Positions 28,382 through 37,500 of a stretch of 37,500 nucleotides of DNA are shown here, piece after piece. Numbering within the stretch: the first letter of the stretch is position 1; each line of letters starts with the position of its first letter. This DNA comes from Halocaridina rubra (taxonomy: Eukaryota > Arthropoda > Malacostraca > Decapoda > Atyidae): contig JAXCGZ010001927.1 of the NCBI GenBank assembly GCA_037179515.1, forward strand, positions 67,501 to 105,000, in the 5' to 3' direction. Both the position numbers and the translations under genes were made by a program. The notes under the pieces were generated by a model that did not search any database, had not been told where the DNA came from, and worked only from the letters and a program-made list of their open reading frames with translations.

Positions 28382-29455
28382 ATAGGTGGAAATGTCTTTG
28401 AATGGATATAAACTTACTTAGAAGGAAGGGAACAGAGGGTTAGAGTAAGACACTCAGTGTCTAACTGGAGAAGAGTTAATAGTGGAGTTCCACAGGGTTC
28501 AGTTTTAGGGCCACTTTTGTTCCTTGTATATGTAAATGACCTACCAGAGTCTGTAAATTCATTCATGAATATGTTTGCAGGTGATGCAAACATTGTGAAG
28601 TAAGTACGAAACGAGAACAATGGTAGAGAACTTCAGGAAGATCTAAATAGTCTGCATGAGTGGTCAGAAAAGTGGCTGATGAAATTAGATACTTCAAAAT
28701 GTGAGGTTATGAGAATGGGTACAAGTGAAAGAAGGCCCAAGCTTGATTACTCGGTGGCTGGAGTACAACTTCAAGAGACAGAAAATGAGAGAGATCTAGG
28801 AGTAAACATACTGGCAGATTTGTCTCCAGAAATACATACAAATGGCATAGTAAGGGAAACATATGCTTTTTTATCAAATGTAAGGGTAGCCTTCAGGCAC
28901 ATGGACAAGGAAATGTTCAGAAATATTTATGTAACCTATGTGAGGCCAAAACTCGAATATGCAGCCCCCTTTTGGAAACCGCACTTGAAAAAGCACGTAG
29001 CTAAGCTTGAAAAAGTTTAAATAATGCCACGAAACTGGTGCCAGAAATACACAATCTCAGTTATGATGAGAGGCTGAGGGAATTAGACGTAACATCACTC
29101 AAAGCTAGAAGATTGAGGGGGGATATGGTGACAGTCTTTAAATTCTTTTATGGTTATAATAGAGTGGATAGGGATCGATATTTTGATGTGGCTGGCTCTA
29201 GAAATAGAGGTCATAGTTTGAAGCTTCGTAAGACAACTTCTTTGCAGGATGTAAGGAAGTACTTTTTAGTGTAAAAGTAGTTGATAATTGGAATTCACTA
29301 AGCGAGGAGGTACTTAATACTGACTCAATCCATAGTTTTAAGGACAGGTATGATAAGTATTACTAAGTACAAAATGAATCCAATCAGGAGACGAGAAGAT
29401 ACAAGCTTTGGGCTCTTTCCCGTAAGCACAATTAGGTAATCACAATTAGGTCATC
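28380..29455 (+). pseudogene. LINE family A copy p6, 5' truncated and decayed
   Basis: It starts at GGTGGAAATGTC (RT, before SGVPQGS) and runs to the family 3' end with two terminal units. An in-frame TAA lies near 28599 (after the motif-C region, where FADDAK reads FAGDAN, losing the first catalytic Asp). Another TAA is near 29018, followed by a short deletion. Two open pieces remain at 28679-29020 and 29038-29274. Intermediate age. Confidence 0.85.
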
Positions 29456-29462
29456 ACACACA

Positions 29463-30265
29463 AGAAGATAATAAGAAGATAACAATAATCAGCTGGATAA
29501 CAACCTTAATGAATTTAATGTGAGTTCGCTTCTCACTTCTGTGAGAGACGAGATTGCAGCCTGGAATGTCCAGATTAAGGAAAACATCGAACAGTTTAGA
29601 AAAGAGTTTCAGGAGCTGAATACGGAACATGATGCTATGAAAACTTCCTTTGCTGATGCGCTAAAAGGGAATGTGGCAGTAAAAGAGGCTGTGAAGGTGG
29701 TGGTACTGGAAAACATACAAACAGTTGACTACAAAGTAACAGCAATCAGAAAAATTAAAAACGTTGTGATGGAAAGGGCAAATCCACTGATTAAACAGGC
29801 ACTTGATAAAGAAAAAACAGTAGTAATCTCAGGCATAAGCAAATCCCAGGAGCCAACATGGCAGGGGAGACTTGAAGAAAATAAAGGTAGGGTTTTAGGT
29901 CCGATAGGAAAGCTTGGAGTAGTTTGTGGTCCTGAGGATATTATAAACATTCACCAACTAGGCAAATATTCGAGGGGGGGGAAAGCAGAGACCAACAAAA
30001 GTAACTTTTGAGAAAGGGGACACATGTAGAGATACTAATGAGGAAAAAAAAGTTTAAAAGACCTTCAATATTAAAAAGAAGTGTTCATTAGATGATACAG
30101 AACACAGGAAGAGATGAAAAGGATATAAAACTTGTTGCAAGAGGCAAGAAGGTTAAATGAGGAAAGAAATGATGAAGAGAAGAAAGATTTTCATTTCAGA
30201 GTTCTTCCAGACAAAGGGGAGATAGAGAAGATAATGACAGAAGATCAGGGGATGGGGCCTCATTA
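29463..30265 (+). pseudogene. LINE family A ORF1 (RNA-binding protein) remnant
   Basis: The longest frame is 29520-30011. It starts with a helical part also present in the chimeric ORF of p1 (DEIAAWNVQIKENIEQF), followed by KTVVISGISKSQEPTW and LGPIGKLGVVCGPEDI with HQLGKYSRGG. This pattern (VISGI..., then LG...DI...LGK) is that of CR1-like ORF1 proteins with an RNA-binding fold. A run of eight G near 29975 shifts the frame; in the next frame RPTKVTFEKG continues the domain. The N-terminal coiled coil is missing here because the copy begins after it. Confidence 0.7.
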
Positions 30266-30960
30266 AGATTGTTATACACAAATGCTGATGGATTAGCTGG
30301 TAAGGCAGTAGAATTAAAAGATAAGATTCACAATAGTAAGGCAGATATAGTAGCAGTTACAGAGATTAAGTTGAGTGAGTACATAAACAGTGTCACAGCT
30401 TTTCCTAAGGGCTTCAGAATATTAAGGGTTGAAAGATCTGAGAGGGCTGGTGGAGGGATAGCACTGCTCATAAATGAAAGGATTCAGGTTTGAAGGAAAA
30501 AAAATTTTGCTATAGAAAGTGAGTTCAAGGAATTTCTTGTTGCTCACATAAATACTAGGTCAGAGAGCATTATAATAACTGTTGTATATAACCCACCAAG
30601 GAAGCAAAATAGGCTTGAAGTTTATGAGGAGTCAAATAGGTACTACTGAAGTCATAAACTCAGTTGTTAACATTGCATGAGAGAAAATGTAGGATTTTGA
30701 TTATGGGATATTTTCATCATAAACTGATAGATTGGATAAACCTTGACCCATACAGTGGTGAGGACTCATTCATGGCATGATTCCTAGATTGCATACAAGG
30801 GAATTTCCTACACCAACATGTGCTAGAGCCAATGAGGGCCAGGGGTGGGGATGAGCCATCGCTAATTGATCTAGTATTCACAGATAACATGTTGGATATT
30901 GAAAAAAATGAGTGTAAATTGGAAAGAGTGACCACTGTGTGTTTCTGATGGAGTATATCA
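30266..30960 (+). pseudogene. LINE family A EEP/APE-like endonuclease remnant
   Basis: It opens with LLYTNADGLAGKAVELKDKI and DIVAVTEIKLSEYI, containing the Asn and Glu expected of the APE-like fold, then GGGIALLINERIQV and a stop at 30491. Later pieces include TVVYNPPRKQN. At about 30700 the expected GDFN reads GYFH, so a catalytic Asp and Asn are lost. The domain nicks target DNA in intact LINEs. This copy is inactive. Confidence 0.75.
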
Positions 30961-31034
30961 TTGAAGATGCTCTTCCTGAAAGTAAAGGCACTGAGGACAA
31001 GTGAAGGAACTATCCAAAAGGAGATTACATCAGA

Positions 31035-32935
31035 ATGAATGAGCTTTTTGCAGTTATTGACTGGAGAACCTTATTTAACAATAAATCTGTACAAGAAATG
31101 TACGACATCTTTTGTGAGAAATATGGGAAGATAGTAGATTGTTGCATACCTGACACCAAAGTAGCTGTAATTCATGCAAAAGAGAAATGGTTCGATAATG
31201 AGTGTAACAGAGCTAAGGAGTGGAGAGACAAATGCTGGATAAGGTATAGGAGGAGAAAAAACATAAATGCCTGGCAGACCTATAAATGAGTAAGAAATGA
31301 TTATCTAAGTAAAAGAAGAGAGGCAGATAGAGACTATGAAAAGGACATCACCAGGAAGGCTAAAAAAAAAAAACCCAAGCTCTACCACAGCTTTATCAGA
31401 GGAAAACTGAAGGTAAAAGAACAGGTTTTAAAGCTTAAGAGAGTGGATGGAAGCATCATGAGATGGGTGAAGAGATCTACAAAGATCCGAACAAGGAGTT
31501 TCAGTCAATATTTACAGTAGAAAATACCTCACCCCCTCAGGTTGTAGAGATAGAAGCTCATGGGCCGGGAATAGAGAACATCATCCTTTCAGGCACAGAG
31601 GTTTGCAAAGCGCTGATGGAGTTAGATGTTCATAAAGCTACAGATCCTGATGATATATCCCCTCATGTACTTAAAAAAATAACAAATTCAATATCAGCGG
31701 CACTAAGTATCACATTCAAAAAGTCACTGGAGTCAGGGGAGATTCCAAGATGCTGGAAACAAGCAAAAGGAGAGATTCAACTCTAAACTATAGACCTGTT
31801 TCCTTGACCAGCATAGTTTGCAAAGTTATGGAGAAACTACTAAGGAAACACATCTCTCTTCACTTGGCATCCTTCAACTTTTTGTCAGTGAGACAATATG
31901 GCCTCATAAAAGGCAGATCAACAGTAACAAACTTTTTAGAATACTATGAAGAGGTAAGCCGAATCTTACAGGAAAGTGAGGGCTGGGCGAATTACATATT
32001 CCTGGATTTCCAGAAGGCATCTGATACTGTCCCACATGGGAGACTTAATAATAAGCTGTAAGTACTGGTGAAAATAGGTGGAAATGTCTTGGAATGGATA
32101 AAAACTTCGAAGGAAGGGAACAGAGGCTTAGACTAAGACACTCTGAGTCTGAATGGAGAAGGGTTAGAAGTGGTGTTCCACAGGGTTCAATTTTGAGGCC
32201 ACCTTTCTTCCTTAAATATGTAAATGGCCTACCAGTCTGTAAACGCTTTCATGAATATGTTTGCAGATGATGCATAAGACTGTAAAAAAAGTAAGAGACG
32301 AGAACAATTGTAGAGTACTTCAGGAAGATCTAAATAGTCTGCATGTGTGGTCAGAAAAAGGGCAAATGAAATTCAATACTTCAAAATTTAAGGTAAGAGT
32401 TAACATAATGGCAGGTTTGTCTCCGGAAATGAATAAAAATGGCATGGTAAGGGCTGCATAAGCTTTCATAGCAAATGTAAGATTAGCTTTCAGACACATG
32501 GACAAGGAAATGTACAGAAATATTTATGTAACTTATGTGACGCCAAAGCTTGAATATGCAGGCACCATTTGGAATCCATACTTGAGATAGCACATTAATA
32601 AGCTTATAAAAGCTCAGAGCCGTGCCACGAAACTGATGCCAGAAATATGCAATTTCAGTTATGATGAGAGGCTGAGGGAATTAGCCTTACCATCATCCGC
32701 AGCAAAAAGAATGAAGGGGATATGGTGTCGGTTTTTAAATTCTTTCATGTTTTTGACTGAGTGGATAAGGATTTATATTTTGATCTATATTTTTCGCAAG
32801 AAAGCGTTTTTGTAGGCTGTAAGGAAGTACTTCTTAGTTAAAGAGTAATTGATGATTGGATTTCGCTAAACCAGAAGGTACTTAATCCTAACTCTATTCA
32901 TAATTTTAAGGAAAATATGATTAGTATCACTGAGT
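31035..32935 (+). pseudogene. LINE family A linker, RT and C-terminal domain remnant
   Basis: Broken pieces follow the order of the intact 755-codon frames: the linker at 31035-31289, the pre-RT region at 31463-31786, the RT start with motif A FLDFQKASDTVPH at 31750-32061 (Phe to Ser beside the catalytic Asp), and short parts of motif C and the C-terminal domain. The segment between 31768 and 31772 has lost the codons for VIPIFKKG. A deletion near 32390 removes most of the stretch between SKFKV and VNIMAGLSP. Confidence 0.8.
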
Positions 32936-33043
32936 ACAAATATGGAACCGACTAGGATACAGGGAGCTATGAGCATAGGGCACTTTCTCGCAAGCACAAT
33001 TAGGTAGTTACATTTTTGTAATTACAAACATTTGCACACACAG

Positions 33044-34690
33044 TCTAGTATTCATAGAACAAATTTTGGATATTGGTATAATTTTAGTTAAGCCACCGAT
33101 TGAAAAACTGTGTTATTGACAGAGTATATTATTGAGGAAGAACTATCCAAAACATTACAGGATGATTAACGATTATTTTACAGATGTAAATGGGGGACTA
33201 GATTCAGCAACATATCTGTACAGGAAATGTAGTAAATATTTTGTGAGGAATACAAGAGGATGGTAAGCTGTTGCGCACCATCTAGCTGAAGTGGAAGAAT
33301 AAACCCCAAAGCAAATGGCTCAGCAAAAAATGTAAGAGGTAAAAGGGGTGGAGAGTCAACTGGTGGAATAGAGGTATAAAGGGAGAGAAAGTAAATATGG
33401 CTGGCAAAATTACAAACGAGTGAGAAATGAATACCTAGCTAAAAGGTGAACGGCAGAGAGAGCATATGAAAAAAAATTACTAGTAATGCTAGGAAAAATC
33501 CCAACTTTTAAACAACTTTATCAAAAGAAACTTAAAGGTTGCACAACAATTTTTAAAGTTGGAAAGGGCAGACGGAAGCATTACTGAGGCAGAGGAAGAG
33601 ATATACGAAGAATGAAATTAGGACTTTCAGTAAGCATTTAGAGTAGACTTCTATCCCCTTCATGTTGCAGAGATGAAAAATCATGGACCAGTATTAGAGA
33701 GCATCCTCTCTTGAACTACAGAGGTATACAAAGCTGTGATGAAATTAGAGGTTCGTGAAGCTATGGGACCTGACAATATATCCCCTTATGAACTTAGGAA
33801 ACGTTCTGTACCATGATCTGTAGCAATTTGAAAAGTTGTTGGAATCTGGGGGGGATTTAAGATGCTGGAAACAAGTGAATTTGATGCCTATCTCAAAAAA
33901 AGAAAGGAGAGACAGAGCTTTATGGGCAGGAATAGCATAGTTGGGGAAACTACTAAGAAAGCGCATTTCTCTTCTCATGGAGTCCAAGTTTCTGTCAAAG
34001 AGGTAACATGGTTTCAGAGGAGGTAAGTCTACGCTAGCAAATATACTAGAACTTAATGATGAGGTCAACATAATCTTACAAGAGAGAGATGGCTGGGCAA
34101 TTAGCATATTCTTATGTATTCAGAAGGCATATGATAAAGCCCCACTTGGGAGACTTATTAAAAAGTTCTAAATGATGACAAAAATAGGTGGAAATACTCG
34201 CACCTTGAATTGAATGATATATTTTTTTTTTTTTTAAGAAAAAAAGGAGGGTCAGAGTAAGACATATAGTATCTGACTGGAGAAAGGTAGCAGTGGGGTT
34301 CCACAGGGATCAGCTTTAATGCAAAACTTGTCTCTTATATATGTAAATGACCTACCAGAGTCTGTAATTACATTTTTCAATATGTTTGTAGATGACTGTG
34401 AAGAGAATTAGAAACGATAACAATGATAGAAAACTTCAGGATGACGTAAAGAGTATGCATGAGTGGTCATCCAAGAAGTTAATGCAATTCAATACTTCAA
34501 ATTGTAAAGTAAACAGAATGGATGAGAGTGCAAGAAGACCCATATTTGGGTATTTAATAATAGGAGCTATACTTCAAGAAACAGAGAACGAAAGAGACCT
34601 AGGGGTAATCGTATTAGTAATTTTTTCTCCAGAAATGTTTAAAATGGCACTGTGAAGGCAGTATATGTGTTTTTAGCAAACATTCAAGCA
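33044..34690 (+). pseudogene. LINE family A copy p8, strongly decayed
   Basis: It starts at the end of the endonuclease (TCTAGTATTCATAGAACA), after a short CACACA. It follows the family order to the start of the C-terminal domain near 34690, where it stops against LINE family B. The only sizeable frame is 34392-34655 (after motif C). Every domain has frameshifts; the oldest family-A copy here. Confidence 0.75.
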
Positions 34691-34783
34691 TATAGTAGGT
34701 TGACCATAGCACCAGCCACCCATTGAAGTACTACAATTGTAGGTATTACGCATTCAACTAGGACTAGTCCAGAAAGCTCTGGG

Positions 34784-35760
34784 TTGAGTCTTCCTTCAGG
34801 ACAGTTTCTTCCTTATGCCTACATCTACACCAAATTTCTGGCGAATTCGTCACACTTCTCTTGCTATCCCATTACATTTGACAAGTCACAATACTCCCCA
34901 TATCTGTTTCTTTTCGCCCTCTTTTTCCTCATATTTGCTATATTTATGGAAGGTCCACAGCTTATGGCCCCCAGTACCCAGCAAAAAGGGGTTCTAAGAA
35001 TCTTTGGGGATCTTGTTGACTCCACTACTGTAGTGAGGCTAGACACACCTGGTGGTAGTAATGGTTCTGCCCTTAAACTTGCACCTCCTGATAGATCTGC
35101 TGCTTTCACTCTTCACTTTTATAACATTTATGGCCTGAACTTTAATCTTTTGTCTGTGGTACAGCACTTGGGAACTTCCCTCCATAACCTCCTTTTTCTC
35201 TCTGAATCCCAGCTGTCAAGCCATGCTTCCACTGTCCCATTCCAAATCTCTCACTATAACCCGTATTCTCATGTTTCTTCCAAAGGTGAGGCCAGTGTCT
35301 ACTGCAACACTAACACTCCTGTTGCAAGGTTCATGGGTCTTGAATCTCCTGACTTTGATGTTCTCTGGCTGAATATCTATCTCTCCACTACCACTATATT
35401 CCTTGCTTTTGCTACTCTTCTCCAAACTCCACTGACTTTGTGTCTTTCTTTAACTATCTGTCCTCTTACCATGAGTCTTTGCTATCTTCTTACCCACATG
35501 CCGAAGTTCTCTATATTGGAGACTTCAATGTACACCACAGTGAGTGGCTTACCTTCTCACACTGATGTGGGAAGAAGCGAGGCTCTTCTTTTCTCTATTA
35601 CTCACTATCTGGAGCAAATTATCAAACATCCTACTCATATTTCTGATCGACACGAACATGCAGCCAACAAGCTTGACCTATTTCTTACTTCTAACCCTTA
35701 ATTCTGTGCTTTCCCTTCTTGGTAAATCTGACCACTCTGTGATCTCAAACTCTTCCATTT
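34784..35760 (+). pseudogene. LINE family B endonuclease remnant
   Basis: The open frame 34784-35701 (305 codons) is only partly original. From about residue 112 it reads FYNIYGLNFNLLSVVQHLG and LLFLSESQLSSH, the start of an APE-like endonuclease with Asn and Glu positions. It later holds ANKLDLFLTSNP near the end. In the middle, another frame carries the catalytic stretch YIGDFNVHHSEWL (about 35513-35550) and then GKSDHSVISNS (about 35719-35750), so at least two frameshifts are present. The N-terminal ~110 residues are probably untranslated leader read by chance. Confidence 0.7.
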
Positions 35761-36329
35761 TTGCCCTCCCTCCATTTATCCCTCCTATTCAGTGCCGCCA
35801 TTGGCATTTTGAGCGTACCCAAACTGGAAACTTGCTTAACTTCCTCTTTGACTTCCCATGGGATAACTACTGCTTTTGCTCTCGCAACCCTGATCAGGTA
35901 GCCCTAAAAGATTCCGAGATCAGAACCTCGGAAATAGAGGCATGCATCCCTGCCTCTATGAAAACTTTCTCTCCCCCTAATCCTTGGTTTGCCATGCTTG
36001 CTCCATGGCTATTCAGGCCAAGGATCAGGCACAATGGTCATACCAAACCTCTCCTTCTGATTTAACTCGCTCTGCTATTTTAGTAGCTAGGAATTGCTGT
36101 ACTGAGATGAGAAGATCTAAGGCTTCCTTTATAGGAAGGAAAGTTGATAACCTTAAATCCTCTCTCACTGACGAATGTTTCTGTAACTGAAGCTTTGCCC
36201 TTGTCATTCGTGTTCATGGTTTTATATCTTGCTCTCCCATTGACAAAGCCACTCTTTTTGGGTCTCATTTTGCTGCCAACACTTCCATAACCTATTCCAG
36301 CGCACCTCTCCCTCAATCTTTACCCCTCT

Positions 36330-37500
36330 CTAAACCTGTACTCTCCCTTATCCATTCTTCACGCAAAGTTCATAAGCTTCTTCGATCTATAAACACGAAC
36401 AAGGTATCTAGTCTCTATGGTATCCCTGCAAGGTTCCTTAAGGAGTTCACAGATGAATGGCTCCCATGCTTTACCATCTTTTTCACTTAATTCTCTCAAC
36501 TGGTATGTATCCTTCATCTTGGAAGCATGCTCTAGTGCAACCTGTTACTAGGAAGGGTGACCATTCTATTCCTTCAAACTACCACCCAATTGCCCAAACA
36601 TCTTCTATCACTAGAGTTTTCAAAACTTTGCTCATTGCTCAATTTTTGAAACGTCTTGAACTAACTCACTTATCTCCGATCTCCAGTACAGTTTACACAA
36701 GGCAAGATCTACTGGAGACCTCCTGTCCTATCTTACTCATGTATGGCCATCTTCTCTGACGAACTATGGGGAATCCTTTGTCGTCTCCCTTGATATCTCT
36801 AAGGCTTTTGACAGAGTCTAGCACAAAAGTGGTGGACAATCTCCCTGTCTATGGCTTTACCCCTTCTTTCAGTTCTCTGATTTTCTCTGTTACCAGTGGT
36901 GTTCCACAGGGCTCAGTTCTTTTACCTACTCTGTTCCTTCTCTTCATCAATGATCTACAATCTCCATCTTCCTCTCTTCTTCATGCCTTTGCTGATGATT
37001 CTACCCTTCAATTTTCCTCTGCCTTTTCTTATCAGCCTTCATTTGCTACTTGTAATCAGTCTCGTATCACTCTTTATTCTACTCTCAACTCGGATTTGCA
37101 GAGGGTATCTGAGTGGAGCATCCAAAATTTAGTTAAATTTTATGCCTCCAAGACTAGCGAAATTTACCCTCTTAATTCTATCAACATATTAGGAATCTAT
37201 ATAGCCTCCAGTTTGTCTTGGAGGAATCACATTCTCCAAATTTCTAAATCTGCATCCCAAAATTGGGGAGTCTGGGTTCGCTTTCGTCATTACTTTAAAT
37301 CTTTACAGTTACCTAAAATTTATAAAGGTCTTATCCGTCCCTTTTTAGAATACTGCTTGCACATCTGGGGTTCTTCTGCTCATACATATCTCATTGAGGG
37401 GATTCTATCTAAGGCAGTCAACTCATTAATGACCCTTCTCTTACTGCTAATCTAGATTCTCTTTTGCTTCGCTGTAAGGTATCACCCTTTTCTCTTTTCT
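36330..37500 (+). pseudogene. LINE family B reverse transcriptase remnant
   Basis: In several frames: INTNKVSSLYGIPARFLKEF (36390-36450), then SSWKHALVQPVTRKGDHSIP and NYHPIAQTSSITRVFKTL (within 36457-36759, the usual NYRPI altered), a motif-A trace with ISKAFDRV (about 36795-36820), then [31 protein letters not shown] and INILGIYIASSLSWRNHI in the frame 36766-37455. Past 37400 the frame shifts and continues as NDPSLTANLDSLLLRCKV to the window end. It differs from family A in sequence and in having a longer gap between motif C and the C-terminal domain. Inactive. Confidence 0.8.

Larger units (their letters stand above)
29463..33025 (+). mobile_element. LINE family A copy p7, longest copy, decayed
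   Basis: About 3.56 kb, directly after the short CA tail of p6. It preserves the order ORF1 (29463-30265), endonuclease (30266-30960), RT (31480-32330) and C-terminal domain (32400-32935), all with frameshifts and stops. It therefore shows the family layout that the truncated young copies lack. Confidence 0.85.
34691..37500 (+). mobile_element. LINE family B copy, decayed, runs off the window
   Basis: A different, pyrimidine-rich LINE with an endonuclease at about 35119-35760 and RT at about 36330-37500. It begins where family-A copy p8 is cut, and the C-terminal end lies beyond the window. The 34691-34800 part is probably 5' UTR. Confidence 0.75.

Noticed and set aside
34784..35115. N-terminal part of the 305-codon frame as a membrane protein
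   Set aside because: The hydrophobic stretch is a translation of the pyrimidine-rich leader of LINE family B. The recognisable protein begins only at the endonuclease.

Overview
This is eukaryotic repeat-rich DNA. It has no operons, ribosome-binding sites, compact gene order or CRISPR, and I find no convincing host gene. Very long simple-sequence tracts ((TA)n, (GA)n/(CT)n, (CA)n, (TATG)n), several tRNA-derived SINEs, CR1/L2/Jockey-type LINEs, hAT and Tc1/mariner debris and TTAGG-like motifs suggest an arthropod, most likely a decapod crustacean (shrimp, crab or crayfish). That assignment is an inference from repeat style only.

Region 1 (1-9646): two copies of a tRNA-derived SINE lie on the minus strand. 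The second copy is split by an 8.4-kb LTR retrotransposon at 850-9249, also minus strand. Its ends are TG...CA, it is flanked by a 4-bp CCGT duplication, its ~1-kb LTRs are nearly identical, and a putative PBS and a polypurine tract are visible. The interior has no recognisable pol. It carries one 222-residue ORF of BEN-like appearance next to the PBS, plus a truncated LINE of another family and simple repeats.

Region 2 (9647-17660): LINE family A. Two decayed minus-strand copies are followed by plus-strand copies joined head-to-tail through (CA)n tracts. One copy has a chimeric ORF1-RT reading frame. Another has an intact 755-codon RT frame at 15316-17583.

Region 3 (17661-23232): long (TA)n, (GA)n and (CT)n tracts; two opposed tandem arrays of a tRNA-like SINE unit; a Tc1/mariner transposase remnant interrupted by a 517-bp hAT-type MITE with an 8-bp target duplication; and possible hAT ends.

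Region 4 (23233-34690): more head-to-tail family-A copies, including a second intact 755-codon RT frame (25965-28232) and the longest, decayed copy (29463-33025), which shows the order ORF1, endonuclease, RT, C-terminal domain. A TIR-bearing MITE and a SINE with a target duplication sit among them.

Region 5 (34691-37500): a decayed LINE of a second family (B), with endonuclease and RT remnants, runs off the window end.

The most interesting points are the repeated joining of differently 5'-truncated LINE copies at (CA)n tails, which suggests microsatellite-directed insertion, and the pol-less LTR element carrying a BEN-like protein.
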